From: Zhongshania aliphaticivorans
Lineage (GTDB): Bacteria; Pseudomonadota; Gammaproteobacteria; Pseudomonadales; Spongiibacteraceae
Direction: 5' to 3'
Assembly (NCBI RefSeq): GCF_902705875.1
Contig: NZ_CACSIK010000001.1
Coordinates: 2,257,449-2,321,199 of the forward strand
DNA length: 63,751 nucleotides
The notes under the pieces are model-generated. The model worked only from the letters and a program-made list of their open reading frames with translations, was not told the origin of the DNA and made no database searches. Numbering within the stretch: the first letter of the stretch is position 1; each line of letters opens with the position of its first letter. The translations under genes were made by a program, and so were the position numbers. Positions 1-8,918 of this stretch are shown here, piece by piece.

Positions 1-175
1 TAATAACTAAAGCGCCACCTGAACATTAAAACGCGACTCACTTCTACAATCACTATGACAAATGCTCATGCTTTTATTACTAATGCTGCGTTCAATAAGT
101 GACTTTATATTTTAGGCAACTAAATATGCCTATTTATCGTCATTGTATAAGTCATATATATAGGCAAAGTATTGT

Positions 176-205
176 TTGTACAGTAGAATTGATCAGACAG
201 ATAAT
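176..205 (+). promoter_or_regulatory. Candidate promoter and operator of the GntR regulator gene
   Basis: A -10-like GATAAT (200-205) lies 18 bases after TTGTAC (176-181). The sequence TTGATCAGACAGA at 189-201 overlaps the spacer and -10 and resembles the TTrGTC-n-GACCAA palindrome seen at the alginate promoters, in degenerate form. Overlap with the -10 would fit autorepression. The -35 match is only moderate, so this is a suggestion. Confidence 0.4.
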
Positions 206-252
206 GCGATCAGCGGCTTTAAGCCCAAGCAATAAAATGATAGGAAGCACCG

Positions 253-1005
253 ATGAGCGCACGACGCCTTTATCAAAACGTTGTTGATGAAATTGAAATA
301 CTTATTGGATCAGGTGACTACCCTCCCGGTAGCCGCCTCCCTCCTGAACGAGACCTAGCTGACCGCTTTGAGGTAAGCCGCTTAACCATACGCGAAGCCA
401 TCATCGCCCTTGAAGTGCTGGGCAAAGTAAAAGTGAAAACCGGATCTGGTGTCTATGTTAAAGACCCAGAACAAAATTCTGCTTCTCACCTATCAGCAAT
501 AGGCCCCTTTGAGTTAACTCAGGCGAGAGCAGTCATCGAGGGTGAAGCCGCGGCGATAGCAGCAAGCATGATCACCACCGAACAACTCAAAGAGCTTAAA
601 AAGTCCCTAGACCTAATGGCGCAAGAAAACGCCGAAGGTGACCTAGCGTCTAAAGAAGCAGACCGTCAGTTTCATTTGATTATTTCCCAGGCAACAAACA
701 ACGCCGCCCTGCTGATGACGATTAAGCACTTGTGGGAAATTCGCGAGAGTTCAGCGCGCGTTAAAAACGCTTATGAAGGCGTATGTAATTTAGATGGCAA
801 AGACAGGTTACAAGAACACAAGGCTATTTACGACGCCCTAAAAGCTGGGGATGCTGCCGCCGCACGTAAAGCAATGCATGCACATTTTGTTAGGCTGATT
901 GATGCTTTACTCCACGTCACCGAGGCGCAAGCCATAGAAGAAGCGCGTAAAGAAGCGCTAAAAAGCCGGCAACAATTTTCATTAAATCACCTGCTAAATA
1001 AATAA
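253..1005 (+). CDS. FadR-subfamily GntR transcriptional regulator
   Basis: DNA-binding regulator of 250 residues, a normal length for the FadR subfamily. The N-terminal winged helix-turn-helix (about residues 5-72) carries the family pattern PPGSRLPPERDLADRF followed by SRLTIREAI and the wing GSGVYV. The C-terminal FCD ligand domain (about 90-225) has the expected helices and metal-site-type residues (DRQFH, EHKAIYDAL, HAHF). The start is supported by GGAAG seven bases before the ATG. It stands tail to tail with the kdgK operon and next to alginate genes, so I infer that it controls them, with DEH, KDG or a related acid as effector. A half-palindrome resembling the operators of the alginate promoters lies in its own upstream region, which suggests autoregulation. 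Confidence 0.93.
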   Translation: MSARRLYQNVVDEIEILIGSGDYPPGSRLPPERDLADRFEVSRLTIREAIIALEVLGKVKVKTGSGVYVKDPEQNSASHLSAIGPFELTQARAVIEGEAAAIAASMITTEQLKELKKSLDLMAQENAEGDLASKEADRQFHLIISQATNNAALLMTIKHLWEIRESSARVKNAYEGVCNLDGKDRLQEHKAIYDALKAGDAAAARKAMHAHFVRLIDALLHVTEAQAIEEARKEALKSRQQFSLNHLLNK

Positions 1006-1045
1006 AACCTCAAAGGCTTTTTAAATAGGCAGTAAGTTTTAAACC

Positions 1046-1069
1046 AAAAAAAGGCCGCAAATTGCGGCC
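1046..1069 (-). terminator. Rho-independent terminator of the SDR-kdgK operon
   Basis: GGCCGC and GCGGCC (1053-1058, 1064-1069) form a stem that extends by AA/TT around a tiny loop. On the minus strand it is followed by seven T (1046-1052). It lies about 65 bases past the kdgK stop and also separates it from the convergent regulator gene. Confidence 0.8.
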
Positions 1070-1135
1070 AACCCTGGAAATTCATTACCTACATAAAGCG
1101 GCGTAAAGTCATCACCGCCAAAAACATTTTAATTA

Positions 1136-2083
1136 CTAGCAGTTAAGACCCGCAGTAAACTCTTTGGCCACTATCGCTCCTGGATGTTGAATAACAATGC
1201 CCGCTAAGTTGTGAGCAAATTTCGCCGCCTGCTCTGGGCTACCGCCATTAATTCTCTGCCCAAGATAACCTGCATTAAAGGAGTCACCCGCCGATGTTGT
1301 ATCAACTGGTTTAACACTTTGTGCAGGAACAGCCAGCTCCTCTCCATCAACAATGACAAGACAACCCTCTGGCCCTTGCTTTAATACTAGCTCAACAATA
1401 CCTTCAGCCAACAATCGTGATATGTGCTGATCTGCCGTGCACTCACCAAATAGATCTTCTTCATCATCTAAGGTTAATAATGCAAGATCACAACGCTTGT
1501 ACATCTGCGAAAAAATAGCACGAGTTTGCGTTACGTCAGACCAAAGCCGAGGCCTGTAATTGCTATCAAAGCCAACCTTTCCACCTGCTGCGCGATAAGT
1601 ATCGATAAAACCAAACAGACTTTCTCGCGCCTCAGGGGACATAATAGCCAAGGAGATACCGGTAAGGTAAAGCCACGGATATTGACTTAAGGCCTGATAA
1701 AGCTCACTGGCTCGCTGCGGATCATCAAACAATTTTCGCGCAGGCGAGGATTCACGCCAGTAGCTAAAACTGCGTTCGCCACTATCATCAGTAGAAATTA
1801 AATATAAACCTGGAGAGCTATTGCTAAACTGCGATACATATTGGCAGCCAACACCTTCTAGCTGCCATTGATCGATAAGCCAATCACTTAACTTATCGTC
1901 ACCAACAGCTGTAACAAAGTCTACACCTACACCCAAACGCGACAAATATACCGCCGTGTTAAGCACATCCCCACCAAAAGATAAGCTAGCGGGTAAGGTA
2001 GACGAGCTTAAAGCTCGCCCACCAGATGCCAAAGACATCTCCAGCATACACTCACCGATTACCGCAACTGACGCCGTTACCAT
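1136..2083 (-). CDS. kdgK: 2-keto-3-deoxygluconate (KDG) kinase
   Basis: PfkB/ribokinase-family sugar kinase, 315 residues, typical for KdgK. It phosphorylates KDG to KDPG in the cytoplasm, feeding the ED aldolase. Visible features are the N-terminal GGDVLNTAVYLSRLG substrate-binding segment (about 37-51) and the C-terminal PfkB signature DTTSAGDSFNAGYL (261-274), where Asp267 is the expected catalytic base. An AGGGTG ribosome site precedes the ATG. The start lies 11 bases after the stop of the SDR gene, so the two are co-transcribed. Fructokinase or another PfkB specificity cannot be excluded from motifs alone, but the alginate context makes KDG by far the likeliest substrate. Confidence 0.88.
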   Translation of the reverse strand: MVTASVAVIGECMLEMSLASGGRALSSSTLPASLSFGGDVLNTAVYLSRLGVGVDFVTAVGDDKLSDWLIDQWQLEGVGCQYVSQFSNSSPGLYLISTDDSGERSFSYWRESSPARKLFDDPQRASELYQALSQYPWLYLTGISLAIMSPEARESLFGFIDTYRAAGGKVGFDSNYRPRLWSDVTQTRAIFSQMYKRCDLALLTLDDEEDLFGECTADQHISRLLAEGIVELVLKQGPEGCLVIVDGEELAVPAQSVKPVDTTSAGDSFNAGYLGQRINGGSPEQAAKFAHNLAGIVIQHPGAIVAKEFTAGLNC

Positions 2084-2094
2084 ATAGCTACACC

Positions 2095-2847
2095 CTATGA
2101 GAAATAAGTGCCGCCATTAACATCAACATTAGCACCCGTGACATAAGAGGCATCGTCTGATGCTAAATAAACCGCTAATTTACCCACTTCAGCAGAAACG
2201 CCTTCACGCTTAAGCGCTGAACCACCTGCCACTTTCTCACGCACTTCTGGCTTGGTGAAAGTGTCATGAAAACCAGTATCGATCATACCTGGGCAAATCG
2301 CATTAACTCTAATACGTGGACCCAGCTCTTTAGCCAAACCACGGGTAAAAGTCATTACCGCACCTTTAGAGGCTGCATAAGCCGCTGCACCTGGGCCGCC
2401 GCCATCACGTCCTGCTTGTGAAGCAAAGGTCACTATCGCTCCACCGTCACGCATAATAGGGAGTGCAGCTTTACACACCATAAAGAGCGAAGTGACATTT
2501 AGGTCCATTACTTCCTGCCAAAAAGAAACATCCATTTCAGCCATTGTCTTGCGAGCTACTAAACCGCCAGAAACATGCATCACAACATCTAAAGCACCAA
2601 AACGGTCAGACACAGCAGCAATTACCGCATCAACATCAGCAGCTTTCGTTAAATCTGCTTTCAGGGCCAAGGCCTCTCCACCAGCAGCTTCAATTTCGCT
2701 ACAAACAGCTTCAGCGCCGGTTGCGCTCGACATATAAGTCAATACAACTTTTGCGCCAGCAGCAGCACTTTCCAAGGCACATGCAGCACCGATATCACGA
2801 CCACCACCGGTAACTAAAACAACCTTTCCATTTAATTTGTCTGACAT
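2095..2847 (-). CDS. SDR oxidoreductase, probable DEH (4-deoxy-L-erythro-5-hexoseulose uronate) reductase
   Basis: Classical short-chain dehydrogenase of 250 residues. The Rossmann nucleotide motif TGGGRDIG is near residue 14, catalytic Ser143 lies in FASQAG, and the YxxxK pair is Tyr157/Lys161 in YAASK. The C-terminal DVNGG pattern is also classical. Alginate monomers rearrange to DEH, which must be reduced to KDG by an NAD(P)H-dependent reductase, often of the SDR family. Being first in an operon with KDG kinase and having the same operator-promoter as the alginate receptor makes this enzyme the natural candidate. Cofactor preference is not readable with confidence. A KduD-like role on another ketouronate is the main alternative. 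Confidence 0.85.
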   Translation of the reverse strand: MSDKLNGKVVLVTGGGRDIGAACALESAAAGAKVVLTYMSSATGAEAVCSEIEAAGGEALALKADLTKAADVDAVIAAVSDRFGALDVVMHVSGGLVARKTMAEMDVSFWQEVMDLNVTSLFMVCKAALPIMRDGGAIVTFASQAGRDGGGPGAAAYAASKGAVMTFTRGLAKELGPRIRVNAICPGMIDTGFHDTFTKPEVREKVAGGSALKREGVSAEVGKLAVYLASDDASYVTGANVDVNGGTYFS

Positions 2848-2917
2848 ATCCTTAACCTTTTCTTATAAAGATAACAATCCAGCTATCGATTCACTCGACG
2901 ATAGCAACCCATAACTC

Positions 2918-2963
2918 AATATACTTGCATCTGATATTATGGTCAACCAATTAGTCTGACCAA
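2918..2963 (-). promoter_or_regulatory. Promoter with GntR-type operator for the SDR-kdgK operon
   Basis: On the minus strand, -35 TTGACC (2941-2946), a 17-base spacer and -10 TATATT (2918-2923) make a good sigma-70 promoter. The -35 is one arm of GGTCA-N11-TGACC (2941-2961), and the inner palindrome TTAGTC-T-GACCAA (2951-2963) fits the FadR-family operator pattern TnGTnnnACnA. The same block recurs before the TonB-dependent receptor, with 27 of 33 bases equal by my count. Confidence 0.75.
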
Positions 2964-2973
2964 ATGCAAATTT

Positions 2974-4257
2974 CTATTTCTTTTGCTGAACAGGCCCTAT
3001 TTTCCGAGCTAAAAAGAGCACTGGTATAATCGCCATTGGCACCAATGCAGCCCCCATGACAAAGAATGGGATATACGATTCTTTCGTCATCACTGGGACC
3101 AACCAAATAGTAATCAGCACCCCTAGCACAGCCGCAGTGCCACCCAAACCGGCAAGTGAACCCACCGATTTACCAGAGTAGAAATCACTAGGTAGCGTTT
3201 GAATATTGCCAATGGCAACTTGGAAACCAAACAGAATTAGCGCAATTAGGAGCACGGCGCTTAATGGCGTACTGGCTACAGCGGTAAATAACAATGAGGG
3301 CAGCATCACTACCGCTCCCAACACAATGGCAGTTTTACGCGCTGCGTTGACGCTCCAACCACGGCGTATTAATCGACCTGACAACCAGCCACCAAAAACA
3401 CTGCCTATCGCCGCGCCTACATAGGGAACCCAAGCGAACATACCAATTTGCTTTACGTCAAAGCCGAACTGATCCGCAAGGTAAATGGGCAACCAAGAAA
3501 CAAATAACCACCAAACAGGGTCGAGAAAAAAGCGAGAAAGAATAACAGACCAGGTTTCTTTATAACGCAGCATTTCTAGCCAACCGGGGGCGAAATCATT
3601 ATCAACTTCGACTTCCACATCGACAATATCTTTGCGCTGGCCAGACAATATGTACTCGCGCTCTTCTGGCGTTATCCAAGGGTGAGCATCGGGGCCGGCT
3701 TTATAAATGATGTACCACGGCACCATCCAGACAACGCCAAGTAAACCAATCAGAATAAATGTAGCCTTCCAACCAATCCATACATAAAAAATTGCAACAA
3801 GCGGGGCTGATACAATGGCACCAATTGATGCGCCAGAATTAAATATTCCCTGCGCTAAAGCTCGCTCATTTACAGGGAACCACTCTGCGTTTGCCTTAGT
3901 AGCACCTGGCCAGTTTCCGGCTTCACCTAAACCAAGAAAAAATCGCACAATAGCTAATGATGCAACCCCATTAACTAGAGAGTGCAATGCAATCGAAATC
4001 GACCAAACACCAATCGACAACAGAAAACCAAAACGAGTGCCAAGCACATCGAATAATTTTCCAAACAAAGATTGACCAAACGCGTATGAAACCATAAAGA
4101 AGCTAAGGACAAGCGCATAATCTTCCTTCCCAAGCCCCATTTCTTCCGACATGCCGGGCCACATGACAGCAAGTGCATTTCGGTCGATATAGTTAACCAC
4201 TGTTGCCAGTGCCACCATACTGACTATTGCCCAACGTAATCCTTTGACTGCTTTCAT
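2974..4257 (-). CDS. MFS transporter, hexuronate/ACS type (probable DEH or uronate importer)
   Basis: Major facilitator of 427 residues with about 12 hydrophobic segments. The first helix contains NYIDRNALAVMWP, characteristic of the anion:cation symporter family that includes the hexuronate transporter ExuT. The reading frame opens further upstream, but GAGGG lies eight bases before the internal ATG at 4257, which starts the natural MKAVKGLRW n-region, so I use that start. It is the last gene of the receptor-PL6-PL17 cluster, and its stop abuts the promoter of the SDR operon. I infer uptake of unsaturated uronate or DEH across the inner membrane after periplasmic lyase action. Substrate is not proven. 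Confidence 0.88.
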   Translation of the reverse strand: MKAVKGLRWAIVSMVALATVVNYIDRNALAVMWPGMSEEMGLGKEDYALVLSFFMVSYAFGQSLFGKLFDVLGTRFGFLLSIGVWSISIALHSLVNGVASLAIVRFFLGLGEAGNWPGATKANAEWFPVNERALAQGIFNSGASIGAIVSAPLVAIFYVWIGWKATFILIGLLGVVWMVPWYIIYKAGPDAHPWITPEEREYILSGQRKDIVDVEVEVDNDFAPGWLEMLRYKETWSVILSRFFLDPVWWLFVSWLPIYLADQFGFDVKQIGMFAWVPYVGAAIGSVFGGWLSGRLIRRGWSVNAARKTAIVLGAVVMLPSLLFTAVASTPLSAVLLIALILFGFQVAIGNIQTLPSDFYSGKSVGSLAGLGGTAAVLGVLITIWLVPVMTKESYIPFFVMGAALVPMAIIPVLFLARKIGPVQQKK

Positions 4258-4267
4258 ATTACGACCC

Positions 4268-4444
4268 TCAATAATCGCTAGATAAATAGTTATCAACCAG
4301 CGGGCTGAAACCATTGCTTAGTAAATCGGTACAAGATAAATATCCGTCATGGCTTACTTCAAGCTTGGCAATATAAGCGCAATCAACACCCAAATTTTTC
4401 AACAGGCCATGACTAAAGCCACTATGTTTCTCATTCAGACTCAT
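4268..4444 (-). CDS. Possible small protein between PL17 and the transporter
   Basis: Frame of 58 residues that I do not recognise. Its ATG has GAGG nine bases upstream, it overlaps the end of the PL17 gene by 14 bases, and its stop lies 10 bases before the transporter start. This is the spacing of a translationally coupled operon gene. It has no signal peptide, membrane segment or repeat, contains two Cys, and is acidic to neutral. It is far too short for and unlike the cupin KdgF, which often sits in such loci. It may instead be a chance frame in a spacer. Confidence 0.45.
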   Translation of the reverse strand: MSLNEKHSGFSHGLLKNLGVDCAYIAKLEVSHDGYLSCTDLLSNGFSPLVDNYLSSDY

Positions 4445-6617
4445 TAGTGGCTTCCTCAAATACAGCTAAATGGCCTTGCCACTCGTAAGTTTTTCCAGAG
4501 ACAGAAAGCGTATGCTGTAGCGAAGCATCTACCTCATCAGCCTTGGCAATCACGATACGACCACCACCAACCAAGTTAACAAACAATAGTGAGGCGTCCT
4601 GTTCCATTTGATGAGAAAGACTTGCTACATTACTTGTAGGTTGAAGGGTGTATTCCTTGACGCCGTTATATTCCCCATGACTTTCTATCACTGACACAAA
4701 GTACGCATCGCTACGATCAGCCTGCCGAAGCACTAGTGCATTCTCACGACGCAAGTTAAACTCCGGATCATTGGCCCCAAGCTCAGCAAATATCACTTCA
4801 CCATCACTAGGCAGCAAAGTATTTAAACTATAAAAACGATTGCCATTGAGCCAAGTTAACTGCGTAGTACTGTTGTCTACAGAAAGCTGCCCTTTGTTCC
4901 ATAAATGCTGATAGCCATTGTCTTCACCAAGTGTTTCCATGCGATTCATCGCTATTTCAGGCTTACCTGAAATAAAGGTTAATTGGCCGTTATAGTAAAA
5001 AGGTAAATCGTATTGATGCTTCTCAGAAGAATTAATCTTCATAATATCTATCAGCAAAGGGCTATCTAGCAGAGTGGTGTGTATAAGCCCCATTGTTCTC
5101 TCAAAGGTCACACCCGGATAAGCATTTTTTTCACTTGCAGTAAGTGCATTTAACTTACCCGAAAAGAAAGTAACCTGCCCACTTGTCTCTGATGCCTTTG
5201 CCAATTTACCGTTAAAATGACTACGTTCATCCACCACCAGGGTATTGTGAGCAATGGATTGCTTGGCCCAAGTTTTATTTTCCGGAAGGTAAATCCCACC
5301 TCGCTTAGTTACGACATTCAAATACCTAGCTGCACCGTAATCTGAAATGACTTCAGTGCCATGATCGTAATAAAGGAAACCAAGCCGATCAAAATGGCCA
5401 TGGCCCATGCCCTGCCCCGCTGCTTTCACAACGAGTGCAGACTCAGCATTATTGCTTCGCAGTACAGCAACACCACCCTCATCACCAGCAGCACCATCAC
5501 GGTATAAAATGCTTTTGAAAATAAAGTCTTTTTTCTGCTTAGCCGCTATACCTTGAGCAACCAACAGGCCGTCACCATTGACGATCACCTGATTTTGATT
5601 TTCAGCAATCGCGAGTAAGCCCGGGTCTTTGGTTAGCGCATAGGCGATATCTACACCATGAACTAGCTCAATAGTATCTAGCCCTTTATCTTTAATGGCA
5701 TCATTGAGCGGAAAGAAACGGTTGTTGTAGCTAAGATTAATGCACGCATAAATCGCTTTAAGCAATACGCCATCACGGTACTTAAATATTTCCCATTGAG
5801 GCTGGACGCGATCTAGCGCTCTTGCAAATACCACAAAGGGCATTAGCGCATAGCGTTGATAATATGGACCCTCGGTGTAATAACCATCTGGAGAGAACAA
5901 ACTATCAATCTGTTTTAAAAATCCGCTATTACCACTTTTATCACTACCCTTTAACGCAATGTCCACATAATCTTGATTGCCGAGCACCAAACCTGTCATA
6001 CCTACCGCTGCAGCAGCCCAAGTACCGTGATTGTGAACTTTATTGAAGGTCTCACTTGAATCCACTGATAAATATTTAACGTAGGGGTGCAGCAGATTTG
6101 TTTCTATAATCGATTTTTGATCTTCTGTTAAAACCGCCTGGAGCTGGTCATAACCTTGGATAACATAGACCAACCAAACGGCATCATTGAGTATTTGCCA
6201 AAACAACTTTCCAGCTGCCTGATGCTTATGTTGTGGATGGGGTCCCAGCTGCGGGTAAAGCTGCGCATATTTTAACAACAGGTCAGTTGCAAAATCAGCG
6301 TACTTTTCATCACCTGTAACTTGGTAGAGCGTAGCGGCTTGATATATTGCTGCGCCATTCTTTTTATGACGCTCATGGGTATAACCACCACCAGCGTCAC
6401 GCGGTACAGGCACGTCAATCTCTTGAGCCATTAACGCATTAACTTCAGCCTCCATTGTATTAATACTTTTTTCTAACAAAGGAAGCTCATTCGACTTTTT
6501 ACGAATGTTCATTGCGTCTTCTATCGATAATGACATGCTCACCGTCGCCTCAGATGAAGAACACGCCGACAACAAAACAACAAAACTTATAAAAATCAAT
6601 CCAACTAATTTACTCAC
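4431..6617 (-). CDS. PL17 oligoalginate lyase (lipoprotein)
   Basis: Exolytic oligoalginate lyase that releases unsaturated monomer (DEH precursor) from oligomers. The chosen GTG start at 6617 (728 residues) overlaps the PL6 stop and has GGAG ten bases upstream. A TTG start at 6641 is also possible. The signal peptide ends in the lipobox LLSAC (Cys19), so it is probably a membrane-anchored periplasmic lipoprotein. VPVPRDAGGGYTHERHK lies near residue 69. Asn196/His197 in HNHGTW and Tyr253 in GPYYQRYA keep the 56-residue His-Tyr spacing of the catalytic residues known from Saccharophagus Alg17C. The C-terminal heparinase II/III-like beta domain includes GHGHFDRLGF. It is co-transcribed with PL6. 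Confidence 0.92.
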   Translation of the reverse strand: MSKLVGLIFISFVVLLSACSSSEATVSMSLSIEDAMNIRKKSNELPLLEKSINTMEAEVNALMAQEIDVPVPRDAGGGYTHERHKKNGAAIYQAATLYQVTGDEKYADFATDLLLKYAQLYPQLGPHPQHKHQAAGKLFWQILNDAVWLVYVIQGYDQLQAVLTEDQKSIIETNLLHPYVKYLSVDSSETFNKVHNHGTWAAAAVGMTGLVLGNQDYVDIALKGSDKSGNSGFLKQIDSLFSPDGYYTEGPYYQRYALMPFVVFARALDRVQPQWEIFKYRDGVLLKAIYACINLSYNNRFFPLNDAIKDKGLDTIELVHGVDIAYALTKDPGLLAIAENQNQVIVNGDGLLVAQGIAAKQKKDFIFKSILYRDGAAGDEGGVAVLRSNNAESALVVKAAGQGMGHGHFDRLGFLYYDHGTEVISDYGAARYLNVVTKRGGIYLPENKTWAKQSIAHNTLVVDERSHFNGKLAKASETSGQVTFFSGKLNALTASEKNAYPGVTFERTMGLIHTTLLDSPLLIDIMKINSSEKHQYDLPFYYNGQLTFISGKPEIAMNRMETLGEDNGYQHLWNKGQLSVDNSTTQLTWLNGNRFYSLNTLLPSDGEVIFAELGANDPEFNLRRENALVLRQADRSDAYFVSVIESHGEYNGVKEYTLQPTSNVASLSHQMEQDASLLFVNLVGGGRIVIAKADEVDASLQHTLSVSGKTYEWQGHLAVFEEATNESE

Positions 6618-8829
6618 CCGCCAAGTACTCCTTTGGATCAATTACACGGTCCTTATAGCTAACCGCCAACTCACTTCCACCCATTGCATTATTAAAGAAT
6701 TGATAAACTGGCTCACCAACACTGGCACTTACATTGACGCCACCACTAGACACAAAATGGTTCTCTTTAACAGTTAATAGCTGTACTCCATGAAGATCAA
6801 AGGCGAGCTTACTCTCATTAAGTTCACTACGACCAACATCGTCAAAATGGTTAGCTTGTAAAGACACATGGGGGCCGAATGTACTTTCATCGGTGCCACC
6901 GCGATATATGGAGGCCACTCGTCCAGCAACATTTTTAAATGATGAATTTTCAATACGAAGATAATCCACATTAAAAATACCTTTATCATCAATTTCAGCG
7001 TCTAGCTTTAATAAGTCCCCACTGACATTACTGAATTCACTATTATTAATATGTATTTCATCCGCCATAGTCGATTTTTCAGCTTTTAAAAAACTATACG
7101 AATGATTTACATCTAAATTCATGACATGAACATCATCAAGCAACAAACGATAATTATTCAGCATACCCAAACGGCTGGTACGAATAAGGGTATCCCCCGC
7201 TACATTGTCACTCTCAGAACCATCAATTGCGATCCCCTTTAAACCTAAGCTAGCGCCGTCCTTAAGTTCAAAAAGTGCATTCCGAGTATACTTTAGGGTA
7301 GTTTTTCCTTTTCCCGCGCCTACAAAGCTAATCGGTGAGGCAATTTCCAGTACACTATTAACCGAAAATTCACCCTCTGATAGCACTAAGGTATCGCCAC
7401 CGGCTGCGGTCTCCAAAGCTAAAGCGATACTATTCTTCCCTGGAGATACACGTATTTCTTTGCCCTGCCCTAACTTAGCTCGCAAATCGCCCTTGGCATA
7501 CCAGGTAACGCCCACCTCGTCAGTATTAAGCAGCCCTTTTATTGAGCTTCCGAGTTTTGCATTCTTATCAAAATATAGATTATTTCTTTTTACTGTTTCC
7601 ACAGGACTCGCATTAAAGTCAAACTCAACATCCGCCCCACTTAAACCATTATCGTTAAATGTAATACCAGATATATCATCAAAGGCAGTAACGCCTAATG
7701 TTCCTGTACGTGTTGCAACAAAGAGGTTATTACTAATCGCCGTGTTTTCTGGCGGTTGACTACGTTCTTCATCCGCTCCAGCTGCCAGTAGAATATGATC
7801 AACATTCACCAGCGTGTTATTCTCAATAAGAACATTTTTGACAGGGTGGTAGCGATTAATCGGTGAGTCTGGCACACCATTCATAATAACAAAGCCACCG
7901 CCAAACCGTGTTCCAGTCAAATTTTCTAGATAGTTATTACGCACTTTATGGTCAGCGTTAATAACTCGGATACCCCCGGTATGCGCCTTACCATTACCGA
8001 TGAAGGCATTACCTTCAACTAGATTTCCATTGCCATGTCTTAAAGTAAGTGTCCCCGCTGACTCCCAAAAAAGATTATCGCGGATGATATTACTGCCTGA
8101 CTTTATGGAAATAATCTCTACTTCTCCGTTGCAACGATCAAACAGGTTATTTTCAACAACGGTATGTGAGTTTGTTAATGAATAATGGCTAGTTCCTATA
8201 CGCAGGGTCTCACCACCATTCGATCCTAGAACTGGCCTAGGCCCAAAATAATTATGGTCAATACGATGATGGTTCTGCTGGCTCGCTTCATCATTTAAGC
8301 GTACAGCAAGCGTCACCCCTTTATTCATCTTACCGACTAGGTGATTGTGATCAAAACGGTTATCCCTACCATACATCAGAACCCAACTATCAGAGTCAAA
8401 CCTGTCGGGCTTGTTAAAACGATCAATCACCACATTAGTAACGCGGGAATGATTTGCTAAATGCTTAGAATCCTTCCGGAAGCTGATCACGGCATCTGTT
8501 GGCGAATGCCCATCTTTAAACACCAAATCGCTCACTAACAAATACTCACCGGACAAAGTGAGGTTAGAGCGTCCACTTATAATTACTTCACCTGCCGTTT
8601 CTGCTCGTAATGTTACGGGCCTCCCTTCACTTCCATTTGCTTCAAACTGAATTTCCACATCAGACCAAACACCATTGCGCAGAATAATTGTTTCGCCTGC
8701 TTTAACCGTCGCAATTGCATCAACCAACTCGGCTTCATCAGAAACAAATATATCGCCATTACTCTTTGAACAAGCAGTGACAAAAGAAAGGACAAACATT
8801 AACAAGAGCGCTAATTTTATTTTTCTCAT
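6610..8829 (-). CDS. PL6 alginate lyase (lipoprotein)
   Basis: Alginate lyase of 739 residues with the two-domain length of AlyGC-like PL6 enzymes. The signal peptide ends in the lipobox FVTAC (Cys20). A right-handed beta-helix with many NN/DN turn motifs follows. Lys243 (SIKSGS) and Arg264 (LTLRHG) are 21 residues apart, as are the catalytic Lys220 and Arg241 of AlyGC. NGEVEI just before Lys243 supplies the acidic Ca-site residues expected. A second beta-helix domain fills about 440-739. The N-terminal domain cuts poly-M, MG or G stretches depending on the subfamily, which I cannot assign. A hairpin terminator lies between the receptor gene and this gene, so it is probably expressed by readthrough. 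Confidence 0.93.
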   Translation of the reverse strand: MRKIKLALLLMFVLSFVTACSKSNGDIFVSDEAELVDAIATVKAGETIILRNGVWSDVEIQFEANGSEGRPVTLRAETAGEVIISGRSNLTLSGEYLLVSDLVFKDGHSPTDAVISFRKDSKHLANHSRVTNVVIDRFNKPDRFDSDSWVLMYGRDNRFDHNHLVGKMNKGVTLAVRLNDEASQQNHHRIDHNYFGPRPVLGSNGGETLRIGTSHYSLTNSHTVVENNLFDRCNGEVEIISIKSGSNIIRDNLFWESAGTLTLRHGNGNLVEGNAFIGNGKAHTGGIRVINADHKVRNNYLENLTGTRFGGGFVIMNGVPDSPINRYHPVKNVLIENNTLVNVDHILLAAGADEERSQPPENTAISNNLFVATRTGTLGVTAFDDISGITFNDNGLSGADVEFDFNASPVETVKRNNLYFDKNAKLGSSIKGLLNTDEVGVTWYAKGDLRAKLGQGKEIRVSPGKNSIALALETAAGGDTLVLSEGEFSVNSVLEIASPISFVGAGKGKTTLKYTRNALFELKDGASLGLKGIAIDGSESDNVAGDTLIRTSRLGMLNNYRLLLDDVHVMNLDVNHSYSFLKAEKSTMADEIHINNSEFSNVSGDLLKLDAEIDDKGIFNVDYLRIENSSFKNVAGRVASIYRGGTDESTFGPHVSLQANHFDDVGRSELNESKLAFDLHGVQLLTVKENHFVSSGGVNVSASVGEPVYQFFNNAMGGSELAVSYKDRVIDPKEYLAGE

Positions 8830-8876
8830 ATTACCGATATCTCACCCAATGAAAGTTAACTTAATAAAAAGAAATT

Positions 8877-8904
8877 AAAAAAATGGCGGACTTTCTGTCC
8901 GCCA
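8877..8904 (-). terminator. Terminator between receptor gene and lyase genes
   Basis: TGGCGGAC (8884-8891) and GTCCGCCA (8897-8904) form a perfect eight-base stem with a five-base loop. On the minus strand seven T follow (8877-8883). It is placed 15 bases past the receptor stop and 48 bases before the PL6 start, with no clear new promoter in between, so it would set the receptor:lyase ratio. Confidence 0.85.
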
Positions 8905-8918
8905 CCGTATTCTTCTCA

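Noticed and set aside
99..287. Small plus-strand frame overlapping the GntR start
   Set aside because: It runs through the regulator's promoter and ribosome site, has no site of its own, and its translation looks random.
4268..4459. Interpretation of the small frame after PL17 as a truncated KdgF
   Set aside because: The residues show no cupin pattern, and the length and order of residues do not resemble the start or end of KdgF.
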